Shown piece by piece: positions 11,797 through 22,614 of a stretch of DNA of 64,000 nucleotides. How positions within the stretch are numbered: the first letter of the stretch is position 1; each line of letters starts with the position of its first letter. The stretch is taken from the NCBI GenBank assembly GCA_030847615.1, contig JAUMIR010000003.1, forward strand, positions 31,370,501 through 31,434,500, read 5' to 3'. Source of the DNA: Gambelia wislizenii. Taxonomy: Eukaryota > Chordata > Lepidosauria > Squamata > Crotaphytidae. The notes under the pieces were generated by a model. That model searched no databases. It was not told the origin of the DNA and saw only the letters and a list, made by a program, of their open reading frames with translations. Both the position numbers and the translations under genes were made by a program.

Positions 11797-12265
11797 TATA
11801 TCTAGTGTGGTATGCTAATTTGATCACACTGGATTAAGGCTCTGAGGGACTGGGGTTGAAATCACCATTCAGCCATGAAAACCAACTAAGGCTGTTGCCA
11901 CAATGCAAAAATAATACAGTTTGACACTGCTTTAACAATCATGGCTCCATCCTATGGAATCCTGGGATTTGTAGTTTGTCATGGCACCAGAGTTCTCTGA
12001 CAGAGAAGGCTAAATATCTCACAAAACTACAAATCCCAGGATTCCATAGCATTGAACTATGGCAGTGAAAAGCATTGTCAAACTGCATTATTTCTGCAGT
12101 GTGTCAGCAGCCTAGGTCACCTTGGGCAAGTCATGATCTTTCATGCTCAGAGGAAAGGAATACCAAACCTCCTCTTTTTTAATATTATCAAGAAAATTGT
12201 GTGATACGTTCACCTCAAAGTTGCCATAAGTCAGACACAGCATGGAGGCACACAGCAACAACATG
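11797..12265 (+). mobile_element. tRNA-type SINE split by a MITE
   Basis: The two SINE halves are 11797-11888 and 12113-12265. The left half has 'ctctgagggactggggttgaaatcacc', whose 'ggttgaaatc' is a degenerate Pol III B box, then 'cagccatgaaaacca'. After the MITE it resumes at 'ggtcaccttgggcaagtcatg' and ends 'gttgccataagtcagacacagcatggaggcacacagcaacaaca'. The uninterrupted copy at 51145-51395 shows the join. The tRNA-derived reading is by B-box shape only. Confidence 0.7.
11890..12112. mobile_element. Palindromic MITE (family P, copy 2) inserted in the SINE
   Basis: The ends are GGCTGttgccaca... and ...tgtcagCAGCC, inverted repeats. The inner halves are near-complementary: 'ctatggaatcctgggatttg' pairs with 'caaatcccaggattccatag', giving a ~220-bp fold-back. 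It is flanked by TAA on the left and TAG on the right, suggesting a TA or 3-bp target duplication with one change. Confidence 0.75.
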
Positions 12266-13619
12266 TCCACAGCAGCATCATTTTCTCTCACTTATGATGT
12301 TGAAAGAGAGACACCCCCCAAAAAAAGCACAAGGGAAGGTAGTCTATGAATAATCTCCAATTCTTTTCTGTCATGACATGCTTCTCTTCCCCCCCTCCCA
12401 ACACACACTGCCTTAATCTCTTTCCCAACATGTCACCAAACTTATACATGATTTAGGCTGAACTGCACTTAGAGATGAGGCTGTCACATCTAGTTGAACC
12501 ACATGCAGACAGATACATCCAGGTCTGTCAGTCTCAAAAGGTCAGAAAATAATTGCTACTCTTGTTATAGTTCTTTTACATTGCCAAAGTAATGCCAGGT
12601 GGCTTTAATACAAAATCTCTAGAGACTTTCCTCCTATATATGTCATATTTTCTTTTCAGATTAAGTGCGCTAGGTGTTAAAAATACCATGGCAAACTGTG
12701 AAGCATGGGAAACAATATTCTTTTGATCTCTTTGTCCTATTACTAATGGGCTGCTTGTTTTCTTTAGGAAAAGGAAGGGCAAATTATTTTTTTCTGGCTA
12801 TCAGTCATCATAATCTATACAAGCTAATAAGATTCCCACTTACAGAGTAAACCGTCCATTCATCGGCTATTCATTTAACATGTCTTATCATTGATTGCAT
12901 AGCCAGTTTTATTTGAAGCTTTGGTTCTCCCCTGCAGTGTGGAGTTTTTTTGTTTTTTTTTTCATTTGAGACAATTGTTTGAGCTTAATATTGAGTGAGA
13001 TCATATCTAGACTGTATTTAATAGGAGAACCTTCAAGGATTAGAAAATAGAAGGTCATTCATATGGATTGGGAAAGTTTATTCTTCTTGATACAAAAACA
13101 TAACCTGACAGAGGTCTTGCATTTTTTACAATGGGATGGAGGCAGACTGCATGCAACAGAGGTCAGACAAGACTAAAGTAGTGGACAGTAGATCTTGCCA
13201 TTTGGATCAGACCTTGGAAAAGTGTGTTGTTTTTTGTTTTGTTTGTGAACTTCACAAATCCCTCAATGATCATGGCTACTGGCATGCTAAGAGACTCTGC
13301 AGGTGATGATTGTCATTGATGCCTATGTCTACATATGTTTGAGAATTCAGATGTACAAGCTGAACATGGATTTTGGGTCTTCAGCCTAGAGTCAAAGATG
13401 CCTAGGTAGGAAAAGGCGATAGAATCAAAACTGGCATCATTTCCCCACTTCCTCTTGAGGAAAGACCCAGAGCTTAGAATATTCAAATATATATATCTTA
13501 GATAAGTATATGCACAAAACCTACATAAGACATGCAGCTATATGGGTTATAGTGTGGAGAAGACTGAAAAAAGAGAGCCTGCCCTACCAGTCAGGTGCAA
13601 GGGTAAAAGATCTGCATTA
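12266..13619. other. No gene; possible conserved non-coding segment
   Basis: No coding or repeat match seen. Around 12570-12910 the sequence is of even composition and free of repeat signatures, which makes it a candidate conserved non-coding element. 13330-13370 shares 'tgtctacatatgtttgagaattcagatgt' (29 bp) with 1280-1308 inside the first MITE. Confidence 0.35.
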
Positions 13620-14120
13620 GATGAAAACCACTCTTGATAGGGATTTAATTCTTCACAAAGTTTCTTCTTGAAGAAAGCAGTGACTAATTTTAGCTATTTT
13701 CTTCCCACTACAATCAAGTCAGAAAACCACAGTCTTTGAAGACTATTATCAATTTGGGATTTATACTGTACCAAATTTGCAGGTGATTATATTGCACAGA
13801 AACAGCATTTTATGCACAGGAAATGATATTTCTACACAGAAATATAAATTCATCTGCAGAAAAACCTGTTTCCTGTGCAGAAAATGATACATTCTATTGA
13901 AATCATCCATATGTGAATTTTACACAGGTTAAGTCCACCAAGTACAGCATTTTCTGCACAGGAAATGTTTTTTTCCCCCTGCACAAGAAACACTATTCAT
14001 GTGTAGAAATACCCTGTTTCTTGAACAGAAAGGGCTGGATTTTGTGCAGAATAAGCCCCAAACTGTAAAGAGTCTCATCGGTTTAGGATTCTTCTCATCG
14101 GGGTTTCTTGACACTTAAAA
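13620..14120. repeat. Interspersed repeat F, long copy
   Basis: Non-coding repeat sharing its landmark order with 3365-3690 and 33305-33600. The core (13790-14060) contains many near-copies of a 15-20-bp palindromic word such as 'gcattttctgcacaggaaat' and 'ctgtttcctgtgcagaaaat', then 'gcagaataagccccaaactg', then 'ctcatcggtttaggattctt'. A truncated relative lies at 14915-15080. Confidence 0.6.
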
Positions 14121-15669
14121 AAAAAAATCAACCATGTTTTTATTTTTTATTTTTTATTATTATTATTATTTTCATCACTAACTCCCAGACAATTCTTCTT
14201 TTTCCAGATTTACTGGGAGGGTGTATCAACAAAACAGGAAAGCAAGCTTATGTTCCTTCAATTGCCCAGCTCCTCTTATAGCAACACATGAGCACCAGGC
14301 TGAGATCCATGGCATCTTTCATGGTCCCAACCCAACTCCTTCCCATTCAACTCAATAGTCAGCAGTTGAATATGAAGACATTGTTTTTAAAGTAAGCCTC
14401 ATTTCAATGGTGGTGAACTTCATCACATTCCAAATAGAGCTGGTGATTATTGACAGCACCATCTAAATCCTTCATCTGGATTCCTGTTGGTGCTTTACAC
14501 AGCATAAATGTCTGTGACGCCATTGTAGTGCTATAGCATCACTGCTATACCCGTGGCCATTTTACACCTGCCACCTCTGTTGCTGAGCTGTTGTCATCTG
14601 CTCAAGTAGACATACTGAAGCCAGACAGACATGTGAAGATCCTAGTTGGGTAACAGAGGGTAATAAGAGTATACACACAATATTAGAAGGGACAATGAGA
14701 ACATCTTGCTTGAGGAGAGAGTTTGCTCAGGTCTGTGGGATGACCAGCTTCCTGGTCAACAAGGGAACAGACCCCCATTGGTGCTGCTACCTGGTAAGTG
14801 GGAATATGGGGACTTTCATAGTCCCTACATATCCCCTAAACTAAGGAATACAGAGGGATTGTGACTGCAAACCAGTCAGAAATGTGTAACATTAGATTGC
14901 TCATTCAAAACAGCCCTGGTGAATTCTGGTCATCATTTTCTGTGAAGAAAATGCTGTTTGCTGGGCAGCAAATGCTGTTTTCTGTGCAAAACAACCAAGT
15001 GTGAATTTTCTGCGAAATAAGCCCTGCATTGCAAATAAACTTAAAAAACTGTGGTTTTCACAGATGATGGTTGCTTTCAGGAACCTGAGCACTACAGGTA
15101 GAGCTAGTTTAGATCTTCTGCACAAGGAGACCCTACATCATCTGGAGGAGAAAGTCTCTGAGGGAAGGTTATTTTCACTTGCAGAAAGATGTTAAGACAA
15201 ACTGGAGTACAGAAAGAGCCAACAACTCTTGCAAAGTGTTACACAGGAAATGCTGAACCAATGCCAAACACCTATAAATCTTCCAGCAACAGGGGGGATT
15301 CTTGTTATAGACAACTGTTAGTCAAATTGGTGTATACTCTCTTGTGTGCTCAGATTAGTTCAATTCTTGACCTCGAGACTGGCTTTAAGCTGTACAGCTT
15401 GCAATCTTCTCTCTTTAGATTTCTTTACCATGACTGTTTGTTCCCAGTGATTGACTTCAGAATAGTTGAGACCTTACTACTATTCCTCCTCTCAGTTTTG
15501 GAGCACTTTCTTGACTATACAAGTATAATTTGGACTGCCCTGATTCATTTGTGACTGCCTCACACTATTGGAGTCTGACCTTTCTCACACTTGCTGCTCC
15601 TAGATGCATAGTAGGCTGCCATTAAAACCAGATGAGCCTGTTAGGGGAAAATTTGGGCCTCCAAGCTGA
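14121..15669. other. No gene; truncated repeat F at 14915-15080
   Basis: A T/ATT-rich run occupies about 14130-14172. 14915-15080 resembles repeat F ('tcattttctgtgaagaaaatgctg', 'gcgaaataagccctgcatt'). The 121-residue frame at 15189-15554 shows no domain and ordinary non-coding composition, so I leave it out as a gene. Confidence 0.45.
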
Positions 15670-15890
15670 ACATCTATATCAAAATCATAAGCCCTAGACT
15701 GGGATTTGAATGTAGGCTGATCAACATTCTCAGGCAAGCCACTGCTCAGCTTCAGTTACTGTCCCATTAAGGTGGAATAATAATATCTCACTACCTACAG
15801 CACACGAATGTAATGAAGATTAATGAGATGGTTGTTAAGTCCTTTGCAGATGTAAAGTGATACACTGATGATAACTATTATTAGAGATGC
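15670..15890 (+). mobile_element. MIR-like SINE, ancient
   Basis: Shows the MIR order: 'gcaagccactgctcagcttcagttactg' (MIR: last part of the core), then 'aatggaataataat'-like 'ggtggaataataatatc', 'gaagattaatgagatgg', 'gtcctttgcagatgtaaagtgatac' and a final 'actattatta'. MIR is a tRNA-derived, CORE-SINE family with an L2-like 3' end. Divergence is high, in keeping with its age. Confidence 0.6.
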
Positions 15891-16899
15891 ATGTTTCCCT
15901 TCACTTTGCAATCCATAGCAAGGCCAACTCACCTGGAGACAAAGGCTGGGTTTATGAATAGTAAATTGTCTATAATTAGCTTTTGAAATGTGAGTATAAC
16001 AGCAGGCAATTATTCTCTTTAATAGCTATTAAGAGGTGTTAATTGACTGCTCTAGACCATTGATGGTGGAGACTTTATTCAAGTTACCCAAATACCTAGT
16101 ATTAATGAACTCAGTGATGAAGTTATGTTACAAAAATATTATATGTGAATTGTCCTTCAGCACATAATTTACTACTGTTATTCATCTAAGAAGTTTGTTC
16201 ATGTTCACACACACACACACACAATCTATCAATCATCCATCTACTAGATAGATAGATAGATAGATAGATAGATATAGATATTAAAACAGGTGGGGACATT
16301 TTTAGCATTCATCATTTTTTAAAAAAAGATTGCAATGCAAATATAAAAAGAGGAAATAGGTTAAGAATACTGAGAGAGAGGATGAAGCACACACTATATG
16401 TCAGTCTCAACAACAAAATAATTTCTACAAATATTTGATTATTAACGGATAATGGCCACAATACTGTATGGCTCAGCATAACATAATACTTCTGCATTCA
16501 GAGCTATGCTATACAAAACCATCTACAATGTACTGTAAAGCTGCTGAAGCTCCCCCCTCCCAGCCATTCCATGCCTGGCAGAGAGGGTTGCATTACAGAA
16601 CCATCTGGCTATGGCTCTGAAAAGTGATTACATTGTCCACTGACATCAGGATTTTATGGAGATTGTAGTGGCTGATGTGTTCATTTTGCATCCAGTTAAA
16701 GTAACAGTCAGATACTTCTGCAACCCCTCCTTCACCAAATACAGAATGACTGGAGGGGGGGGCGGCTTCAGCCACTCTATAATAGGTTTAGGGAAAGTTC
16801 AAAGCATATTCTTCCAGGATATAGCATTCCCCTCTAAAAGGGGAAGTTCGAAGCATATCCATCTGTATACGTTTAGGCTTCCACATAATTGGTATCCAT
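15891..16899. other. No gene; (AC)n and (GATA)n microsatellites
   Basis: 16205-16222 is a (ca)n tract and 16245-16280 is a (gata)n tract. 15950-16090 has no repeat signature and could be conserved non-coding DNA. Short frames at 16312-16949 show no domains. Confidence 0.6.
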
Positions 16900-17400
16900 G
16901 GGTTTGTCCCAGAGAGTGCCATTGGAGGATTCCATCTTGTCTCCAATGATGTTTAATATGGGAGCCACTGGGTGAGATTATTAGGGGTTTGGGGAGATAG
17001 TTGTCCTCAGCATGTTGATGACACTTAACTCTCTTTAGCCTTGCCAAGTCACCTGGACAGCCTGGACACTGTAATGAACTGCCTCGCAATAAGATGGAAG
17101 CTCTGTGGATTGGTGGTCCCTTGGTGTGAGGATTAGGGAAGGACCTATGCTGGATGGGGTTGCACTCCCTCTAAGGGAGCAGGTGCATAAGTTTGTGAAT
17201 ATTCCTGGCTCATTCTGTCATTTGCCCAAGCAGACTCAGTGGCTCAGAGTACACAGGGATGGTTTCAACTGGTTTACCAGCTATGCTCTTTCCAGACAGA
17301 CATAACTTAGCCACAGTAGTTGATGCACTTGTCACTTCCAAATTAGCATACTGTATACACTTTGTGTGGAGTTGCCCTTGATGACTATTTGGAACTGCAA
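16900..17400 (+). pseudogene. L2 LINE fragment, heavily decayed
   Basis: On + the broken frames recall L2 ORF2 after RT motif B: 'CHWRIPSCLQ.CL..' (in place of the G-I-P-Q-G box), 'GEIIRGLGR.LSSAC' (the Y-A-D-D region, lost), 'LDGV'-like 'LCWMGLHSL', and 'LATVVDALVTSKLAYC'. Stops and indels are frequent. Older than the L2 at 18.7-20.4 kb. Confidence 0.6.
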
Positions 17401-17439
17401 CTAGTGGGAAACGCAGCCTCTACACTGCTGTAAAGAACA

Positions 17440-18480
17440 TGGCCTCACAGCCCGGAACCTCCCCCCACAGAAAACAGTATTATGTTTAAACTTGGAAGGA
17501 AATGAACCGGTAGAAAGAGACAGATTAATAATATGACAAAGAGAAGGGAGAATGGCTGGGGCAACAGTAATTAAGAAACAAGAAGGAAAAGGATCTAGAG
17601 AGCAGGCAGAAGGAGTCAAAGACATCAACAATTTGGATAGTTCATCTAAAAAGGCCGGGGCGGGGGGGGGGAGAGGTAGTAGAAAATGTAGAAGAAACAG
17701 ACATTTGATATGTTGGTAATGGGGAAGATTCAGGAGCAGCCAGATCAGAATGGATAATTTCAACTTTAGCATTTGTGTAGAGTTTGTTTGAAGGCATGCA
17801 TGAGAAGCACCCAATCCCAGCACAGGAAGCTATGATGGGAGGGGCCTCTGTGGGAATGAGCCTTAGAGAATGTCAGTTGAGAGAAGCAGTTGGATGAGTC
17901 AGGTGTGAGAGAGAGTTGGGAGTGAACTGTAATGAGACAAAGGTATGTGAATCACTTGACAAAAACTATAAAAAAAGTAGATGTCTGAGTGTGGTATGTC
18001 TGTCACCAAATGAAATAGCCAGTGTTAGTATTCAGTATTATACAGTTGTCTGATTTTTTACTAAGTTGTTTTGTTAACTGTTTCATCAACTCATCTTGAA
18101 TTATTTCCCTTATAATAAAGGGGTGGTCATGCTAACCAAAAGAATGCACACTATTAGATAAATCTACCCACTGAGAGGATCACCTGGAGACTCAGGCCAC
18201 AATCCAAGAAGGGATACCATAGGGGGAACTGGAGTAGGGTGGCTGTGAAAGGAGCCATAGCTGAGAACTGTGGAGACAGTTTGATGAGGCCAACTTCACA
18301 GTATTAAAGAAAGTTGCAAAATATCAGTAGAGAAGGATGAAGGGAGAGGTGGAGGGGAGGGCTTTACAAGACAGTTAAATGTAGAAAAGAGACATTGTGC
18401 GTACTGTGCTTTAGCATGAATCAGTGAATTATTATATACCAACAGAATAGCAAGGAGCTGGGTTATGAACAAGCACAAAC
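17440..18480 (-). pseudogene. LINE fragment with RT N-terminal region (Rex1/Babar-like)
   Basis: The frame at 17401-17823 contains residues typical of the start of a LINE RT domain: 'ELSKLLMSLTPSACSLDPFP' followed by 'LPSLCHIINLSLSTGSFPS', which corresponds to the S-C-x-L-D-P-x-P box and the region just after it. The frame at 18296-18478 ('LFSTFNCLVKPSPPPLPSSF') fits the linker between endonuclease and RT of the same element. The two are joined by a frame-broken stretch. The Rex1-like label rests on the SCSLDP-type box rather than P-G-P-D. Confidence 0.55.
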
Positions 18481-18491
18481 TAAAAAAAGAT

Positions 18492-18660
18492 GATGATCAG
18501 ACTGAAAATTGTTTCAGCTTTTGAAATTGTTTAATATACTTTTTGTCTGTTTAATTATTATTATTATTATTATTTCTATCCCACACCTCTGCAACGATGA
18601 TCAGACTGAAAATTGTTTCACCTTTTGAAATTGTTTAATATACTTTTTGTCTATTTAATT

Positions 18661-18694
<34 letters not shown>

Positions 18695-18716
18695 AAATTA
18701 TTTCTATCCTGCCCCT
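18492..18716. repeat. 104-bp tandem duplication at an L2 3' junction
   Basis: 18492-18557 and 18596-18661 are the same ~66-bp sequence ('gatgatcagactgaaaattg...gtctRtttaattat') with two mismatches. Each is followed by an ATT/AAT-rich tail and 'tttctatcc..cccctctgcaa', the reverse complement of the L2 3' tip. Only the right copy continues into a full L2 fragment. Confidence 0.85.
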
Positions 18717-20385
18717 CTGCAATCGGGGTGGCTTACAGTATAAAAACTCCATAATTACCTCAATACCCTAACCCACCCATCCCTTAAGATAATATTAAAC
18801 TATAAACAATTAAAAACATAGAATAATTAAAAAAAAACATACAGCAACTAATCACAACAGCATAGAATAATTCAATGGTAGCTCAAAGGGGGGGGGGGAG
18901 TTGAATCTTCAGGCTGTGATAGGTATTCAGGAAAGGCCTGCCGGAAAAGATCTGTCTTGACAGCTTTTTTGAAGCTGTCTAGGATGGTAATAAGATGGAT
19001 CTCGTCCGGCAGGCCATTCCATAATCTGGGAGCGATAGCAGAGAAGGCCCTCTGGGAGGTCACCGACAGCCTTGTTTTCATAGGTTGTAACAGATTCCTC
19101 CCAGAGGATGGAAGTGTGCGGGGAGGATCATACAGGAGGAGGCGTTCCTGGAGGTAAGTTGGACCCAAGCCATGTAGGGCTTTAAAGGTCATAACCAACA
19201 CCTTGTACTGTGCCCAGAAACTAATAGGCAGCCAATGGAGAGCTTTTAGCACAGGTGTTATGTGCTCTCTTCTGGAAACACCAGAAATCAACCTGGCTGC
19301 CATTTTCTCATGTTCTGAACTAGTTGAAGTTTCCGAGTCAAGCACAAGGGTAGCCCCATGTAGAGAGCATTACCGAATTCGAGACGGGAGGTTACCAGCA
19401 CATGTACCACAGTTTTGAGGTCCCTGATTTCCAGGAAATGGCACAGCTGGCGTATCAGCCGAAGTTGATAACAGGCACTCCTGACCGTCGCATTTACCTG
19501 ATTAGACATCAGGAGCAACGGGTCCAGGAGCACCCCCAGACTGCAAACACAGTCCTTGGAGGAAAGTGTGACTCCATCCAGGACTGGAAGTTGTATTCCC
19601 GGACCTGGTATTGGGCCCACAACTGTTAGTACCTCCATTTTGTCTGGATTCAGTCTCAATTTGTTTTTCCTCATCCAGTCCATTACTGCTTTAAGACAAT
19701 CATTGAGTGGAGAGATGCCATCTGAAGTTAAAGCTGACAACTGAGACATGGAGAAGTATATCTGGGTGTCATCAGCATACTGATGACACCATAGTCCATG
19801 CCTCTGAATAATCTCTCCCAGTGGCTTCATATAGATGTTAAATAGCATTGGGGACAGGATGGCACCCTGCGGGATGCCACAATTAATTTCTATTCTAGTA
19901 GAGCAACTTTCCCTGAGCCTCACCTTCTGGGATCTGCCCGAGAGGAAGGAACGGAACCACTGCAAAGAAGTGCCTCCAATTCCAAACCCTCTCAGGTGAT
20001 CCAAGAGGATGGAATGATGTATTGTATCAAAGGCCGCTGAGAGGTCCAAGAGCACCAACAGGGTCACACTACCCCAGTCAATACCCAAGTGGATGTCGTC
20101 AGCCAGAGCAACCATGGCAGTCTCAACTCTATATCCTGTCCTAAAGCCAGTTTGGAATGGATCTAGATAATCGGTTTCATCCAAGACAGCTTGGAGTTGA
20201 GAAGTGACCGCCCTCTCGATCAACTTGCTTTAAAAAGGCAGTATGGAGACTGGCCTATAGTTGTTCCTGTCCAAGGGGTCCAGAGAAGGCTTTTTCAGGA
20301 GCGGCTTAACCACCGCTTCCTTCAAACAGGATGGAACAGACCCCTCCCTGAAGGACACATTGATAATATCCCTAAGGAGTTTATC
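18660..20385 (-). pseudogene. L2 LINE, 5'-truncated: RT domain to 3' end
   Basis: The best-preserved L2 here. The reading starts at about 20384 ('LLRDIINVSFREGSVP', 'NNYRPVSILPF'), meets one in-frame stop, and continues over 19288-20223. RT motif A is 'LLDLSAAFDTIHH', motif B 'NCGIPQGAILSPMLFNIY' and motif C 'HQYADDTQIYFS', all catalytic aspartates intact. Next come 'ACYQLRLIRQLCHF' and 'LVTSRLEFGNALYMGLPL'. A frameshift near 19310 moves to the frame at 18872-19345 ('ITPVLKALHWLPISF', 'TFKALHGLGPTYL', 'LPDEIHLI'). The 3' UTR runs to about 18660 with 'atcctgcccctctgcaatcgg' and an (aat/gat)n tail. The APE endonuclease part is absent. L2 (CR1-group) identity rests on the thumb and C-terminal motifs. 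Confidence 0.88.
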
Positions 20386-20920
20386 TTTTACTGCTTTGTA
20401 CATTTAAATTATTTTAAATTGTTTAGAATGATTATTGTATGCACTCTGACATCCTATGAAATAAGGTGTTATATAAATATTTTAATCAACTCTACAATGT
20501 ATTTATAAAAATGCAATATAGACTTGTAGTAGTGCAGTACTCCATATCTTTAAATCAATTTTATTGTAGGGAATGCTTTGTTTCTATGTATAGTCCATGT
20601 GTAGACAAAGCAAACTACAGTCTTCATTGGTTTGATGCAATATGAGAAATGTCATCTTCCATCATGTAGAGGTATATTGGAAATACTAACAATTTAAAGA
20701 AATATCAGATTTTATGCTAAAGAAAGAAGAGTTTACATTAATGCATGAATCCAATTGCCATCAAAGGGATTGCCGTAGCTGTTCAGGGTGAATGGGACAA
20801 TTAAAACCCACCTTCCCACACCCTGCTTTTCCTCCAAAGCATCTTGATTGATGTAACTACTAGTTTCCTCTTGTGGGCTACCTGTGAATAGTCTCACTTT
20901 CTCAACTAGGCTAAGAAAGT
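20386..20920. other. No gene or repeat recognised
   Basis: AT-rich unassigned sequence between the L2 truncation point and the next L2 tip. Confidence 0.5.
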
Positions 20921-20923
20921 TCA

Positions 20924-21025
20924 ATAATAATAATAGTAATAATAATAATAATTTATTTATATCCCACCCCTCTACGAAACGTAATTGGGGTGGCTTACAA
21001 CAATTAAAATATACATCCAGACCCT
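20924..21025 (-). mobile_element. L2 LINE 3' tip
   Basis: An (aat)n run (20924-20952) followed by 'ttatttatatcccacccctct' and 'ggggtggcttacaacaattaaa', the reverse complement of the L2 3' end. Only about 100 bp was inserted. Confidence 0.7.
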
Positions 21026-21171
21026 CATGCAGCCCAGTGCAGCCTCTGCCGTGAGTCAGCTGTGTGTTGCAAGGCCTTGTTCTGGGCCTAGTACAGTCCA
21101 TTACGGCCTAATTGGGCCTTCTAAGACAGAGGGCTTTGTTGAGTGGGTCTTTGCATGTTTTGTGCCAGACG

Positions 21172-21590
21172 GGCCTGGTGGGACCAGATTGCTGGGCACG
21201 GCTTGGTTGGCCTGCTGTTGGCCATGTGGCTCTGGGCCTGCTGTGTCATCTGGCCTGGTGGGGACTTCCTAATAGGTGTGGCTTAGTTGTCCTGCCAGCC
21301 ACATGGCTCCTAGGCCTATTTTATTACCCGTCCTAGTGGGGCCATATTATTGGGCTTGGCCTAGTTGTTTGGTGCAGCCTAGTTGGCCTGCTGCTGGCCA
21401 TGTGTCTCCTGGACCTTTTTGTCATCCGGCCTAGTGGGGTCTTACTATTGGGCTCATCCTAGTTTGTTTGCTACTGGCCTTGTGGCCTTAGGGCCTATTG
21501 TATCAATTGGTCCTACTGGGGCCTAACCAATAGGTGTGGTCTAGCTGGCTTGATATTGGACACGTGGTCTCTAGGCCTTTTCTCTAGCCT
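21172..21590. repeat. ~80-bp tandem array in the retrotransposon leader
   Basis: Five degenerate units starting near 21172, 21252, 21330, 21428 and 21510 (spacings 80, 78, 98, 82). Each begins 'ggcctRgtgggg', then 'attgggc', '(c/t)tagttggcctgct' and 'ggccatgtggctcctgggcct'. The third unit carries an ~18-bp extra piece. It has no coding frame of note. Confidence 0.75.
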
Positions 21591-21619
21591 TATAGAGTTT
21601 GTTGGATCATTGAGAGTTA

Positions 21620-21622
21620 TTT

Positions 21623-21654
<32 letters not shown>

Positions 21655-21753
21655 TTTCTATCTTGTTCTGCTGTGATATATCAGGAGGGGGGGAAATACC
21701 TGTATTATCTTTGTTTCCCCCTCCCCTTGGGGAGGTGCCCCGGCAGCAATAGC

Positions 21754-21793
<40 letters not shown>

Positions 21794-21794
21794 G
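21620..21794. repeat. Two (AAT)n microsatellites, one with a short L2-like tip
   Basis: AAT runs at about 21624-21653 and 21748-21792. The first is followed by 'ttttctatcttgttctgctg', similar to the L2 3' tip on -, so a very short L2 end may have inserted in the leader. The asparagine/tyrosine/isoleucine-only frames here are artefacts. Confidence 0.75.
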
Positions 21795-22437
21795 GGAAAC
21801 AACAGAAGCTTGCTAATGAGATTCTCACCTGGCTAGATGATCTGGAAAAGAATATCAACCCAGATGGTGCATCAGGATCTACAACAAATGAGGAACAGAC
21901 CTTGGATAAGCCAGAGGACCCTGGATTAGCTGGTGAGTCTCCACCTGACATTGTTACTCCATCTGACACTGCAACCCTTGATCCTGTGTGGCCATGGGGA
22001 GGGTGGACACAACATACACACAGTCTAGAACCTCAGGGGCCTACACCAACTCATGTCAGTTGGCCTATGCCACAGCAAGCTCTAAATTGGGTCTCCCCAC
22101 AATGGTCCCCTTGGGTGCCCTACATACTCAGTGCCCCCAGCACCGCAGCTGCAGTGCAGGCCCAGCAAGGGACATCTCCCATACCAGGCTATGACACTGT
22201 GGCCTACTCAGCCATTCCCTTTGGGGAGATGTCCCTACCATTAGGAGTCCACCTTTTACCAGCCACTAAGATTTTGAAGGAAGAATACATTGATGTTTTC
22301 TGCCTTCTATACAGGGAGATGGAGAAAAAAGACAAGGAGGAGTTAGATAAGAAAGATAAAGAGAAAGTAAAGGTTGAGAGGAACTGGATGAACTGGCTCT
22401 CTGGTTTTCTCATTTACATGGCATAGTGGCTAGGGTG

Positions 22438-22449
22438 CAACCCCACTGG
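22438..22449. repeat. Target-site duplication, left copy (APE LINE)
   Basis: CAACCCCACTGG, repeated exactly at 26261-26272. It brackets the LINE inserted in gag. Confidence 0.9.
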
Positions 22450-22614
22450 AATAGAATAGAATAGAATAGAATAGAATAGAATAGAATCTTTATTATGGTC
22501 ATAGACCAGCACAGGTAAAAAGGGGATACAGAATAAAGGTAAAAACACAGGATAAAAACAGGCTAAAAGCAGTATTTAAAATATTAGCTCCAGTATAACA
22601 AGACTAGGTTGATA

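Noticed and set aside
11797..12265. Functional tRNA gene
   Set aside because: Only a degenerate B-box-like word; no cloverleaf could be drawn, and the sequence is a SINE with relatives in the window.
15189..15554. 121-residue + frame
   Set aside because: No motif, no relation to neighbouring elements, non-coding-like codon composition.
17401..17823. Leucine-rich - frame as a secreted or membrane host protein
   Set aside because: The S-A-C-S-L-D-P-F-P block and its surroundings fit the start of a LINE RT domain.
21172..21590. CRISPR-like array
   Set aside because: Units are degenerate head-to-tail copies without alternating conserved repeats and unique spacers, in a eukaryotic retrotransposon.
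21550..21816. Frames rich in Asn, Tyr or Ile
   Set aside because: Direct translations of (AAT)n microsatellites.
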